From positions 882,932 to 946,931 of the forward strand of contig NZ_CP012023.1 in the NCBI RefSeq assembly GCF_001308265.1: a stretch of DNA of 64,000 bases. Direction: 5' to 3'. This stretch comes from Celeribacter marinus (GTDB lineage: Bacteria; Pseudomonadota; Alphaproteobacteria; Rhodobacterales; Rhodobacteraceae). Every line of letters starts with the position of its first letter. The first letter of the stretch is position 1. Under the pieces are notes generated by a model. The model made no database searches. It was given only the letters and a program-made list of their open reading frames with translations, and was not told where the DNA came from. Of this stretch, positions 1 to 8,916 are shown in pieces. Position numbers and translations under genes: made by a program.

Positions 1-2168
1 TCAGGCGCATCTTTGAGCGCGGGGATGGTCACCAGACCCGGAGGGGGGCTATCGGGAAACTCGTCGAGTTTCGCGTTGAGCGCCCACAACAACAGACGCA
101 AACGCGTCGGTGCGGGTTTCAAAATAGCCGGCATAAAGATCGTGAACTGACCAAAGCGCACACCGTGTTTGCGCAACGCGCCACGGGCCTCTTGGTCCAA
201 TTCCTTAACCTCTGCGGCCACCGATTGACGCGGGATCACGCCAAGGTTTTCAACCAGACGGAAGGCAAAGCCACGCGCAAGACCTGTCAGCGCCTCGTCT
301 TTCGAGATCGCCAAAAGCGGCTCGAACAAGGTCGCGATTTTGCGATCAATGAAATGCTGCAAGCGGCGTTTGACCTTTTCGGCCACGTCCACGCCTGCGG
401 CCTCATCAACAAACGCTGTGATCTGAGGTTTAAGCGCATCATCGCCCACCACAAGTTTGCCCACGGCATATTCGCCCCACATCAGACCACCTTGTTCGGT
501 GAAATCCATCTCTGTGTCCGGCGCATTATAGAAGCGGTCAGAGCGCAAATTAAATTCTGGCGCGAGCGCGGCAGTCGCAGCTTGCGTCAGTGTTTTGGCT
601 TCATCGGGGCTAGACGCCTTATCCTGAATAAAGCGGAACCCTTCGAGACGGCCAATGAGTTCACCCTCAACCGTCACTTCACCTTTGTCGTTTACGTCGG
701 CCACAAGGCCCTCCTTCTGCTTCAACCGCCGAAGGAGCACACTCGTCCGCCGGTCAACAAATCTCTGCGTCAACGCACAGTGTAGCGCGTCTGACAATCG
801 GTCTTCTACTGCGCGGGTTTCGTCGCGCCAATGATTTTTATCATCGACCCAGCCCTCGCGCTGCGCAACATATGTCCAAGTTCGGATATATGCCAGCCTT
901 TTAGACAGGGTATCTATGTCACCGTCTGTGCGGTTGATCCGTTTGATTTTCTGCGCGAACCAGTCGTCGGGGACACGCCCGAATTCGTGCAGGAACCCGA
1001 ATATCTGTTCCAACAAGGATGTGTGTTCGCCTTTGCCTATGCCGCGAAAATCGGGAACGCGGCAGACATCCCATAGCAAACGGACATCGCGACCCGTTTT
1101 AACGCGGGGGCGAACGGCCTGTAATTCTGATATGGTTTTTAACGCCATCAGATCGTCGGCTTGCGGCGCTCTGACCAAAACCTGATCTTTCGGCGCGGCC
1201 TCCAGTGAGGCAATCAACCCCTGAACCGACCCGAATTCCAAACGATCATTGCGCCACAACAGCCTTTTGATCGGCGCGAACCGGTGTTCCTCGATCGCCT
1301 CAATAACCTCGTCATCAAGACCCTCGGCCTCACCCGTCACGCCAAAGGTGCCATCGGTCATGTAGCGCCCTGCCCGCCCCGCGATCTGGCCCAACTCATT
1401 GGGGGCGAGATGTCGCATCCGCCGCCCATCGAATTTGATAACGGAGGAAAACGCCACATGCCCCACGTCCAGATTAAGCCCCATCCCGATGGCATCCGTG
1501 GCCACGAGGTAATCCACATCGCCGTTTTGATAGAGCTCCACCTGTGCGTTGCGGGTGCGCGGGCTCAGCGCCCCCATAACAACCGCAGCGCCCCCTTTTT
1601 GACGGCGCAACAGCTCGGCCATGGCATAGACATTATCAACCGAAAACCCCACGATTGCGGACCGCGCGGGCATCCGACTTACCTTTTTCGACCCTGCGTA
1701 GGTTAATTTGGAAAACCGGTCGCGGTGCATGAATTGCGCTTTTGGGATCAGATGCTGAATGACGGACCGCATGGTATCTGCGCCCATAAACAACGTCTCG
1801 TGGGTGCCGCGTGCGTTCAAAAGACGGTCGGTGAAAATATGCCCGCGCTCGGGATCGGCGCACAGTTGAATTTCGTCAACGGCCAGAAAATCCGCACCCA
1901 TTCCCGTGGGCATCGCCTCCACCGTGCACACCCAATATTGAGCACGCGCGGGTACAATCCGCTCTTCGCCTGTGACCAAGGCCACAACAGACGGGCCGCG
2001 TGCGGCCACGATCCGGTCATAGACCTCACGCGCCAAAAGACGCAGCGGCAAACCGATGACGCCCGTACGGTGGCCCAACATCCGCTCGATTGCATAGTGG
2101 GTTTTACCCGTATTTGTCGGACCTAAGACGGCGATCACTTGCCCGCCGGTGCCCAAAGCACTGCTCAT
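1..2168 (-). CDS. SUV3-type ATP-dependent RNA/DNA helicase (3' end outside window)
   Basis: The minus-strand frame is open from an ATG at 2168 to the left edge, giving about 722 residues without a stop. The N-terminus carries a Walker A motif (GPTNTGKT, residues 16-23) and, near residue 103, a DEIQ box in place of DEAD; this pairing is characteristic of the SUV3/mitochondrial-type superfamily 2 helicases found in alphaproteobacteria. A motif VI-like stretch, QIAGRAGR, follows near residue 245. The second half is the long helicase-associated region of this family and lacks its C-terminal end here. Likely role: ATP-driven RNA unwinding in RNA turnover, by analogy with mitochondrial SUV3. The family is well supported; the substrate is inferred. 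Confidence 0.88.
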   Translation of the reverse strand, partial: MSSALGTGGQVIAVLGPTNTGKTHYAIERMLGHRTGVIGLPLRLLAREVYDRIVAARGPSVVALVTGEERIVPARAQYWVCTVEAMPTGMGADFLAVDEIQLCADPERGHIFTDRLLNARGTHETLFMGADTMRSVIQHLIPKAQFMHRDRFSKLTYAGSKKVSRMPARSAIVGFSVDNVYAMAELLRRQKGGAAVVMGALSPRTRNAQVELYQNGDVDYLVATDAIGMGLNLDVGHVAFSSVIKFDGRRMRHLAPNELGQIAGRAGRYMTDGTFGVTGEAEGLDDEVIEAIEEHRFAPIKRLLWRNDRLEFGSVQGLIASLEAAPKDQVLVRAPQADDLMALKTISELQAVRPRVKTGRDVRLLWDVCRVPDFRGIGKGEHTSLLEQIFGFLHEFGRVPDDWFAQKIKRINRTDGDIDTLSKRLAYIRTWTYVAQREGWVDDKNHWRDETRAVEDRLSDALHCALTQRFVDRRTSVLLRRLKQKEGLVADVNDKGEVTVEGELIGRLEGFRFIQDKASSPDEAKTLTQAATAALAPEFNLRSDRFYNAPDTEMDFTEQGGLMWGEYAVGKLVVGDDALKPQITAFVDEAAGVDVAEKVKRRLQHFIDRKIATLFEPLLAISKDEALTGLARGFAFRLVENLGVIPRQSVAAEVKELDQEARGALRKHGVRFGQFTIFMPAILKPAPTRLRLLLWALNAKLDEFPDSPPPGLVTIPALKDAP

Positions 2169-2220
2169 TTTGTTCGCCTTTGCTCAGGGATACAGGGTTA
2201 CGAGGACACGCAATCTGTGG

Positions 2221-2790
2221 CTATAGCGCCGTGCCCTCAAGATGCAGTTCCAGCCGTGCAATCCGGTCAGACAGTCCGGTCATATGGGGGTGCACTTCGC
2301 GGATTGCATAGAGAACTTCAAGAGACTTTGCCGCACCATCGGTCGCCTCCAAGATAAGCGCCAAGCCCGATAGCGCGCCAAAATGACGCGGCTCAACCGT
2401 TAAAACGCGCCCGATATCTTGCATCGACGGCCCATAAAGCCCCACCATATAATAGGCTGTTGCACGCCCGTTGTAACCTTCGGCAAAATCTGGCGCGTGA
2501 TCTATGAGGGCGGTGAAATGCTCAATCGCGCTCCTAAAATCACCCATCGCCAAGGCGGCACGCCCGCGCTCCAATAGTAAATCCATCGCGTCAGAGCCGG
2601 AGCGCGCCAACTCTAGCGCAATTTCATCCTCGATCTGCGCCGCCTCGCCCGCATGCGCCTGAGGAAGGCGTGCAAACAGGTCATCCAGACGCGCGGCATC
2701 CACCGCCGCCGCAGGCATCGCTGCGCAAAGGACCGCCGACACGCTCACGGACGCAACGGCACATTTGAGATATTGTTGAAACCACATCAT
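2221..2790 (-). CDS. Exported TPR-repeat protein
   Basis: A 189-residue protein. The first 30 residues form a Sec-type signal peptide (hydrophobic core ending AAMPAAA), so the product should be periplasmic. The rest is helical with tetratricopeptide-like repeats, for example around DFRSAIEHFTALIDHAPDF and the following GYNGRATAYYMVG segment. The frame is open up to 3210, but that extension would run antisense through the neighbouring SCP2 gene. The ATG at 2790, with GGGAG just upstream, is the credible start. It is divergent from the SCP2 gene. TPR proteins are scaffolds, and no specific partner can be read from this sequence. Confidence 0.8.
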   Translation of the reverse strand: MMWFQQYLKCAVASVSVSAVLCAAMPAAAVDAARLDDLFARLPQAHAGEAAQIEDEIALELARSGSDAMDLLLERGRAALAMGDFRSAIEHFTALIDHAPDFAEGYNGRATAYYMVGLYGPSMQDIGRVLTVEPRHFGALSGLALILEATDGAAKSLEVLYAIREVHPHMTGLSDRIARLELHLEGTAL

Positions 2791-2872
2791 AACACTCCCA
2801 AGTGTAGCTTTCTGGCCAAGCGGGGCAATGCCTCGTATCATAAAATGGTCATCACATTCAAAGGAACTCCCG

Positions 2873-3163
2873 ATGAGCGACGTTATCACCACAGCCGTGG
2901 ACGCATTGAACGAGAAAATCGAAGGCGGCTTTGCCGCTGGGACCGCGAAATTCGTCATCGAAGGCGAAGGCTCTATTGTCATCGACGTTGACGGCGCACG
3001 CGCCAGCGATGACGCTGCAGACGTAACGCTAACGGCCGATGTCGACACATTCCAAGGGATGCTTGACGGCTCCTTGAACCCCACCGCCGCTTTTATGGGC
3101 GGATCACTCTCAGTTGATGGTGATATGGGCATGGCAATGCAGCTTGGTGCCGCACTGGCATAA
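2873..3163 (+). CDS. SCP2 sterol-binding-domain protein
   Basis: A 96-residue protein covering one SCP2 (sterol carrier protein 2-like) fold: an N-terminal helix, a beta-sheet segment with the alternating pattern KFVIEGEGSIVIDVDG, the DVTLTADVDTFQGMLDG segment, and a final helix with the DMGMAMQLGAALA tail. Such small stand-alone SCP2 proteins bind lipid-like ligands in a hydrophobic tunnel; the ligand is unknown. The start at 2873 has AAAGGA nine bases upstream and matches the family's usual length. The longer in-frame ATG at 2828 lacks such a site. Cytoplasmic. Confidence 0.85.
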   Translation: MSDVITTAVDALNEKIEGGFAAGTAKFVIEGEGSIVIDVDGARASDDAADVTLTADVDTFQGMLDGSLNPTAAFMGGSLSVDGDMGMAMQLGAALA

Positions 3164-3264
3164 CCCCCTTGCACGGTGCGGCGCCCCATGTGAGCGTGTC
3201 GCACCGTCATCTATTATCAGCCTGAACCACATTTTTAGTACCAGTACATTGAAGCGAGAGTCGT

Positions 3265-4236
3265 ATGAAAGCCGCGCCGTATTATGCCGATGTTGCCGAT
3301 GGGCCCCAATCGGGCCACGCCTATTGGCTCACGACATCTGACGGGCTACGGATCCGCGCAGGGGTCTGGCCACTAGACACTGAGACCGCACACGACACCG
3401 GCCCCGACACCCCAAAAGGCACAGTGTTCATCTTACCCGGTCGCACCGAATGCATTGAGAAATACGGGCGCGGCGCGCGCGATCTGGCCGCTCTTGGCTA
3501 TGCATCCCTTGCGATTGACTGGCGTGGACAGGGCATTGCGGACCGACAGTTGAGCAACCGAAACATCGGCCATGTCGTCTCCTTTTCCGACTACCAATAT
3601 GACCTCAAAGCCGTGATTGATATGGCGGACACGCTCAAACTGCCACAGCCCTACTTTCTCATCGGCCATTCCATGGGCGGTGCGATCGGCCTCAGAGCGG
3701 TTATAAACGGTGCGCATCCCTTTAAAGCGGCTGTATTTTCCGCGCCGATGTGGGGCATTGGGCTCAATGTAATCCAACGCATTTTGGTCAAATTGGCCGC
3801 GCCACTCCTATCGGCACTTGGACTATCGGGTATGATTGCCCTTGGCACGCGCCAAAAACCTTACATGCTTTGGAAGCCGTTCAAGGGCAACAAACTCACC
3901 TCAGATCGTGACATGTACAACTACATGGCGCATCAAGTGGTCGCACATCCCGATCTGTCCCTTGGTGGGCCGTCTGTGCGTTGGGTCCAAGAATCAATGC
4001 GCGAGAACAAAGAAGTGGCGGCATTATCTGCGCCCGACCTTCCTGCGCTCTGCTTTCTTGGCTCGGACGAGAAAATCGTTCACACAGACGAGGTGCGCAC
4101 GCGCGCTGCCAATTGGGCCAGTTGCGAGTTGGTCGAGATCGCGGGCGGACGACATGAGATTCCAATGGAAACACCCGCGATACGTGCCGAATTTTATGGA
4201 AAATCAGCGGCTTTGTTTGATACGCAATTGAGCTGA
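3265..4236 (+). CDS. Alpha/beta hydrolase (lysophospholipase-like)
   Basis: A 323-residue serine hydrolase with the nucleophile elbow GHSMGG (Ser136), the oxyanion-hole region FILPGRTECIEKY and the IDWRGQG strand typical of the lysophospholipase/monoacylglycerol lipase (PldB-like) branch. The likely acid (SDEKIVH) and catalytic His (GGRHEIPME) lie in the expected C-terminal positions, so the triad looks complete. There is no signal peptide, so it is probably cytosolic or membrane-peripheral. It is followed by pepF after 62 bases. The substrate, probably a lipid ester, is inferred from family only. Confidence 0.85.
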   Translation: MKAAPYYADVADGPQSGHAYWLTTSDGLRIRAGVWPLDTETAHDTGPDTPKGTVFILPGRTECIEKYGRGARDLAALGYASLAIDWRGQGIADRQLSNRNIGHVVSFSDYQYDLKAVIDMADTLKLPQPYFLIGHSMGGAIGLRAVINGAHPFKAAVFSAPMWGIGLNVIQRILVKLAAPLLSALGLSGMIALGTRQKPYMLWKPFKGNKLTSDRDMYNYMAHQVVAHPDLSLGGPSVRWVQESMRENKEVAALSAPDLPALCFLGSDEKIVHTDEVRTRAANWASCELVEIAGGRHEIPMETPAIRAEFYGKSAALFDTQLS

Positions 4237-4298
4237 CCCTTTGCATCTACGCGCACACTCCCTATGTGTCATTCAACACGACATTTTGGAGATCGCTG

Positions 4299-6122
4299 AT
4301 GCACCTGACCTTTCCCGCGCCCGTTTTCGATGCCAATGCCCAAGGGGCAAGTGACAAGAATTTTGGCGATCTTCCCAACTGGGATCTAAGCGATCTGTAC
4401 CCCGCCGCGGACGCACCTGAGGTGCAGCGTGATCTGGATTGGGTCCACACCGCCTGTGCCACCTTTGCCGCCGATTACGAGGGAAAACTCGCGGACCTTG
4501 ACGGCGCGGGCATGTATGAGTGCATCACCCGCAATGAGCGCATTTCCCAAGTGGCGGGCCGTCTCGGCTCGTTCGCGGGGCTGCTCTATTACCAAAACAC
4601 CACCGATGGTGAGCGCGTCAAATTCTTTTCCGATGTCCAAGACAAGCTAACCACCTCCACCGCGCCCTTGGTGTTTTTCTCGCTCGAAGTGAACCGCATT
4701 CCCGATGAGACGATCGAGACCATGTTAGGCCATGCCGATCTGGCGCGTTACCGGCCGATATTCGAGCGGATGCGCAAAATGCGCCCCTATCAATTGTCTG
4801 ACGAATTGGAGCGCTACGAGCACGATATGTCCATCGTCGGGGCCTCCGCATGGAACAAATTGTTCGACGAAACGGTTGCTGATTTGAGCTTTACCGTAAA
4901 CGGCGAGGACATGGGGCTAGAGGCTATTGCCACGCTTTTGTCCGAGCAAGACCGCGACACCCGCGAGGCAGCAGCCCGCGAAATCGCGCGCGTCCTTGGC
5001 CTCAACATCAAAATTTTCACCCGTGTTCACAACACTTTGGCCAAGATGGGCGATGTTGAGGACAAATGGCGCGGGATGCCAACGCCGCAAACGGGGCGTC
5101 ACCTGTCCAACGATGTCGAACCCGAAGTGGTCGAGGCGTTGCGCAACTCCGTTGTTGCCGCCTACCCCAAACTCTCGCATCGCTATTACGAGTTGAAACG
5201 CGGTTGGCTTGGCCTCGACAAACTCCAAGTTTGGGACCGCAATGCGCCTTTGCCAATGGAAGAGAAACGCACCATTCATTGGGACGAGGCGCGCAAAACC
5301 GTGATGGACGCCTACGCGGGGTTCGACCCCAAAATGGCCGCCATTGCCGAGCCGTTTTTCGACAAGGGATGGATCGACGCGGGTGTAAAGCCCGGCAAAG
5401 CCCCCGGTGCTTTTGCCCATCCCACCGTCACGGACGCGCACCCCTATGTGATGCTCAACTATCTGGGCAAACAGCGCGATGTGATGACGTTGGCGCATGA
5501 GTTGGGCCACGGCGTCCACCAAGTACTGGCCGCCGAGCAAGGTGAAATGCTGTCCTCCACACCTCTCACACTGGCCGAAACGGCCTCGGTGTTTGGCGAG
5601 ATGCTCACGTTCCAAAAACTTCTGGCAGATGCCAAAACCGATGCCGAGCGCAAAATCCTGCTTGCAGGCAAAGTTGAGGACATGATCAACACGGTGGTGC
5701 GCCAAATCGCGTTTTATGACTTTGAATGCAAACTCCATGAGGCGCGTAAAAGCGGGGAGTTGACCTCTGCCGATATCAACGCGCTTTGGATGTCCGTTCA
5801 GGGTGAAAGCCTTGGGCCTGCGTTCGAATTTATGGACGGCTACGAGACCTTTTGGTCCTATGTCCCCCACTTCGTCCACTCACCGTTCTACGTCTACGCC
5901 TATGCCTTTGGTGATGGGCTCGTGAACGCGCTCTATGCCGCCTACCAAGAGCAGCCAGAGGGCTTTCAAGACAAGTATTTCGACATGCTTAAAGCGGGCG
6001 GATCACTGCACCACTCCGAGTTGTTGAAACCCTTTGGCCTTGATGCCTCGGACCCAAAATTCTGGGACAAAGGCCTCTCGATGATCTCGGGCATGATTGA
6101 TCAATTGGAAGCGATGGAATAG
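4299..6122 (+). CDS. pepF: M3 family oligoendopeptidase F
   Basis: A 607-residue zinc metallopeptidase with the HELGHG motif (His400-Glu401-His404) and a downstream Glu-containing helix (LAETASVFGEML) giving the third ligand, as in the M3B PepF clade. PepF cleaves short peptides in the cytoplasm. The frame also has a GTG at 4266, but the ATG at 4299 follows GGAG with good spacing and is preferred. Length fits the family (about 600 residues). A strong hairpin terminator follows at 6160-6188. Confidence 0.92.
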   Translation: MHLTFPAPVFDANAQGASDKNFGDLPNWDLSDLYPAADAPEVQRDLDWVHTACATFAADYEGKLADLDGAGMYECITRNERISQVAGRLGSFAGLLYYQNTTDGERVKFFSDVQDKLTTSTAPLVFFSLEVNRIPDETIETMLGHADLARYRPIFERMRKMRPYQLSDELERYEHDMSIVGASAWNKLFDETVADLSFTVNGEDMGLEAIATLLSEQDRDTREAAAREIARVLGLNIKIFTRVHNTLAKMGDVEDKWRGMPTPQTGRHLSNDVEPEVVEALRNSVVAAYPKLSHRYYELKRGWLGLDKLQVWDRNAPLPMEEKRTIHWDEARKTVMDAYAGFDPKMAAIAEPFFDKGWIDAGVKPGKAPGAFAHPTVTDAHPYVMLNYLGKQRDVMTLAHELGHGVHQVLAAEQGEMLSSTPLTLAETASVFGEMLTFQKLLADAKTDAERKILLAGKVEDMINTVVRQIAFYDFECKLHEARKSGELTSADINALWMSVQGESLGPAFEFMDGYETFWSYVPHFVHSPFYVYAYAFGDGLVNALYAAYQEQPEGFQDKYFDMLKAGGSLHHSELLKPFGLDASDPKFWDKGLSMISGMIDQLEAME

Positions 6123-6159
6123 CGCGCCAGAACAAATTGGCACGCCCCACACAAACGCA

Positions 6160-6188
6160 AAAGCCCCGCACGTGAGCGGGGCTTTTTC
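6160..6188. terminator. Rho-independent terminator, probably bidirectional
   Basis: GCCCCGC and GCGGGGC form a GC-rich stem with a short ACGTGA loop, flanked by an A run on the left and a T run on the right. It sits between the convergent pepF and DUF4389 genes, so it can serve both strands. Confidence 0.85.
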
Positions 6189-6207
6189 ATGTCTGGTGGT
6201 TGGTTCT

Positions 6208-6528
6208 TTAGTCCAGTTCGGTCCACGGCCACGGCTTTGTCTCGCTATCGGCGGTGATGTAACGTGTAGATTTTGCAAACCAAATCCCGATATCCGTGCC
6301 GAACCCTGCAATACGGGCATTGGGCTTTTTACCAGACGTCAAAAGAATGACCCCCTGCACAAGTGCAAGAAATCCAATGATGGTGGAGGCGAAACTCATC
6401 ATAATCCAGATCAGGATCGAATAGAGGATACGCGCCGCAAGGTTTTCATGCACTTCGCCCACAGGACGTTCGCGCGGTTCAGTGCCTAAATCAGGCATAA
6501 CGTGATCAAATTCGTTGGGGTCGGCCAT
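6208..6528 (-). CDS. DUF4389 membrane protein
   Basis: A 106-residue protein matching the DUF4389 pattern: a charged cytoplasmic N-terminus (RERPVGEVHENLAARILYS), a long hydrophobic hairpin of two membrane segments (about residues 35-68), and a C-terminal WFAKSTRYITADSETKPWPW motif. The open frame extends upstream to 6714, but AAGGA lies just before the ATG at 6528 and homologues begin there, so the short start is chosen. Function unknown; an inner-membrane location is predicted. Confidence 0.82.
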   Translation of the reverse strand: MADPNEFDHVMPDLGTEPRERPVGEVHENLAARILYSILIWIMMSFASTIIGFLALVQGVILLTSGKKPNARIAGFGTDIGIWFAKSTRYITADSETKPWPWTELD

Positions 6529-6611
6529 AAGTGATTCCTTTAACGATTTGATAGATACTTTACCTTGTTCTGGGCGTTGCCCCAATGGAAAGCGGCCCCG
6601 ACACGGCGCGT

Positions 6612-7583
6612 TCAGGCCCGATCTGCCGCAAAAACCGCATCGATCATCGTTTGCGTCCCCTTGGCGTTTTCCAAATCCCACGGATAGGCCGCACCCGCGC
6701 GCACCGTGCGACAAAAGTTTTCGACCTGAACCGCGTAATGATTGACGGCTGGAAACGTCTCGATCCGGACATGATCGGACAAACGGATCTCCAGTTCGGC
6801 CTGCCCCGCGACACGGGCGTTGAATGGGGTTTTGACCACGATCACGCCTTTGGTCCCATGAAACCGCGCCTCTTGGTAGGGTGCCATGCGCATGGAGACG
6901 TAGCCGTGATAGGAAAAGCTCGGGAATGTCGCGGTGATCTCGGTTGTGACATCGACACCCGCCTCACGCACAATGCGGGTCGAGATGATCGCATCAGGCT
7001 CCTCACCCGTCACAAACCGCGCGCACCCAAAGGCATAGACTCCAATGTCACCGGCAGCCCCGCCACCCGTCTCGGCACGGTTGCGGATATTGTCGGTATC
7101 GGCGGCATTGTTATAGGAAAACGCCACATCGACCTGAACCAAATCGCCTATAACGCCCTCAGCGACCAGATCGCGCACGCGCGTCCATTGCGGGTGATGC
7201 GCAATCATGTAGGCCTCGGCACAGTGCAGACCCGTGGTATCGCGTTTGGCGATCAACCCGTCGATCTCATCCGCACTCATCGCAATCGGCTTTTCGACCA
7301 AAACATGTTTGCCAGCATCCAACGCCTTTTGCGCCCATTCGACGTGCAGGTGGTTGGGAAGCGGGATGTAAATCGCGTCCACCGTGTCGCTGGCCAATAG
7401 CGCATCATAGTCCGTGAATACCTGTAATTCAGGGCAAAACGCCTGAAACGGCTCGGCCTTTGCGGCGCTCGATGTGGCCAAAGCGACCAATTGTGCGCCC
7501 TCAGCCTCATGGATGGCCCGCGCCATATATTCGCGTGCAAACTTGGCCGCGCCTAAAACGCCCCACCGTACTGGATTTGACAT
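6612..7583 (-). CDS. Gfo/Idh/MocA family NAD(P)-dependent oxidoreductase
   Basis: A 323-residue protein with an N-terminal Rossmann fold (WGVLGAAKFA at residues 8-17) and the diagnostic EKPIAMS segment, followed by the GFO_IDH_MocA C-terminal domain. Family members oxidise or reduce sugars, polyols and related compounds; the substrate cannot be read from the sequence. GGAGGA lies upstream of the ATG at 7583. It lies downstream of rpoH on the same strand but is separated from it by a strong terminator, so it is probably transcribed independently. Confidence 0.87.
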   Translation of the reverse strand: MSNPVRWGVLGAAKFAREYMARAIHEAEGAQLVALATSSAAKAEPFQAFCPELQVFTDYDALLASDTVDAIYIPLPNHLHVEWAQKALDAGKHVLVEKPIAMSADEIDGLIAKRDTTGLHCAEAYMIAHHPQWTRVRDLVAEGVIGDLVQVDVAFSYNNAADTDNIRNRAETGGGAAGDIGVYAFGCARFVTGEEPDAIISTRIVREAGVDVTTEITATFPSFSYHGYVSMRMAPYQEARFHGTKGVIVVKTPFNARVAGQAELEIRLSDHVRIETFPAVNHYAVQVENFCRTVRAGAAYPWDLENAKGTQTMIDAVFAADRA

Positions 7584-7628
7584 GTCATCCTCCTATGCCG
7601 TTTCGCTCACACTGCCCGAGACGCGCCT

Positions 7629-7672
7629 ATAAAAAAAGGGGCAGCCGCGGTCCGCGCGCAGCTACCCCTTTT
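7629..7672 (-). terminator. Rho-independent terminator of rpoH
   Basis: On the minus strand, AAAAGGGG pairs with CCCCTTTTTTT around a GC-rich hairpin centre (TAGCTGCGCGC and GCGGCTG parts), ending in a T run. It lies just after the rpoH stop codon and before the oxidoreductase gene. Confidence 0.85.
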
Positions 7673-7692
7673 GCATAAATAAGGAGGACGGT

Positions 7693-8586
7693 TTAGGCGT
7701 CCTCGGACATGCCCTCTTGGGCTGCGAGAACCTTCATCCGGTCTTGCAACTTTTCAAATGCACGCACCTCGATTTGACGAATGCGTTCACGCGACACATC
7801 ATATTTGCTCGACAAATCCTCAAGCGTCACAGGCTTGTCTTGCAATTTGCGCTGCACAAGGATGTCTTTTTCACGCTCGTTGAGCACGTCCATCGCTTGC
7901 GCCAATAGGGCTCGGCGGCTTTCCAATTCGTCCTTGGCCTCGTAATCAGCGGCCGTGTTGGCGCTTTCATCTTCCAACCAGTCTTGCCATTGCGCCGCGC
8001 CATCCTCGTCACCGACCGTGGCATTGAGCGAGGCATCGCCACCCGCCATACGGCGGTTCATGGAAATCACTTCGTCCTCGGTCACACCCAAGTCAGTCGC
8101 AATGCGCGCCACGTTGTCGGGGTGCATATCCCCAACTTCAAGCGCACCAATGCGTGACTTGGCCTTGCGCAGATTAAAGAACAGCTTCTTTTGGGCGGAT
8201 GTTGTGCCAAGCTTCACAAGGCTCCAAGAGCGCAAGATATATTCCTGAATCGACGCCCTGATCCACCACATCGCGTAGGTGGACAGCCGAAAGCCCTTTT
8301 CGGGATCAAACCGTTTAACAGCCTGCATCAGCCCCACGTTAGCCTCTGACACGACCTCAGCCTGCGGCAGTCCGTATCCACGATAGCCCATAGCGATTTT
8401 AGCGGCCAATCGTAGGTGCGATGTCACCAGTTTGTGGGCTGCTGAACTGTCCTCGTGATCAACCCACCGTTTGGCGAGCATGTATTCTTCTTCGTGCTCG
8501 AGCATCGGAAATTTGCGAATTTCCTGCATGTAGCGATTCAAACCCTGTTCGGGCGATGGAGCCGGCAGATTGCTGTAATTACTCAT
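7693..8586 (-). CDS. rpoH: RNA polymerase heat-shock sigma factor RpoH (sigma-32)
   Basis: A 297-residue group 3 sigma-70 family protein. Region 2 (about residues 50-120) contains the GLMQAVKRFDPEKGFRLSTY and WWIRASIQEYILRSWSLVK core, followed by the RpoH box QKKLFFNLRK that separates heat-shock sigma factors from RpoD. Region 4 ([19 protein letters not shown]) completes it. It directs RNA polymerase to heat-shock and oxidative stress promoters. GGAGG precedes the ATG at 8586. Alphaproteobacteria often carry two RpoH proteins; which of the two this is cannot be settled here. The upstream region contains a near-palindrome (separate entry). Confidence 0.93.
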   Translation of the reverse strand: MSNYSNLPAPSPEQGLNRYMQEIRKFPMLEHEEEYMLAKRWVDHEDSSAAHKLVTSHLRLAAKIAMGYRGYGLPQAEVVSEANVGLMQAVKRFDPEKGFRLSTYAMWWIRASIQEYILRSWSLVKLGTTSAQKKLFFNLRKAKSRIGALEVGDMHPDNVARIATDLGVTEDEVISMNRRMAGGDASLNATVGDEDGAAQWQDWLEDESANTAADYEAKDELESRRALLAQAMDVLNEREKDILVQRKLQDKPVTLEDLSSKYDVSRERIRQIEVRAFEKLQDRMKVLAAQEGMSEDA

Positions 8587-8618
8587 ATTTCATAGCCTCC
8601 GCGTTTCATTTGATAGCA

Positions 8619-8645
8619 TGTTACACCAATTAACATGATGTAACA
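8619..8645 (-). promoter_or_regulatory. Inverted repeat in the rpoH upstream region
   Basis: TGTTACA (8619-8625) and TGTAACA (8639-8645) form a perfect 7-bp inverted repeat with a 13-base spacer, 33-59 bases upstream of the rpoH ATG. TTAACAT occurs inside the spacer and again just outside. The position suits an operator or a promoter element. The rest of the 330-base gap (8646-8916) contains no convincing gene; an 87-codon frame reaching 8846 lacks a recognisable domain and runs into rpoH. Confidence 0.4.
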
Positions 8646-8916
8646 ACCCTTAACATAAGCTGGACCACCTAAGGGCGCTCGTTCGATCCGAACCCGAGAG
8701 ATCAAACACCCATTGCCGTCAAACCCGTGACTTAAACTCATGTCTTTAACGAAGCATGGACGGATTTCCGTCGGTGTTCCATGCCTCATGACGGTTCTCA
8801 CAATATTGTGCGGAATCGCAACAATGCAAGGCGCGCGTCCCTGCATTTATGCAAGGGTCACTGTGCGCACACCGATGGCGTGGACGATCTGAAACAATCA
8901 ATTGAACGGCGCGGGC

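Noticed and set aside
4917..5879. A 320-codon minus-strand open frame
   Set aside because: It lies wholly antisense to pepF, whose protein is fully conserved through the region, and has no recognisable domain or ribosome site.
8583..8846. An 87-codon frame upstream of rpoH
   Set aside because: It ends within the rpoH start codon region, has no clear ribosome site or domain, and the interval looks regulatory.
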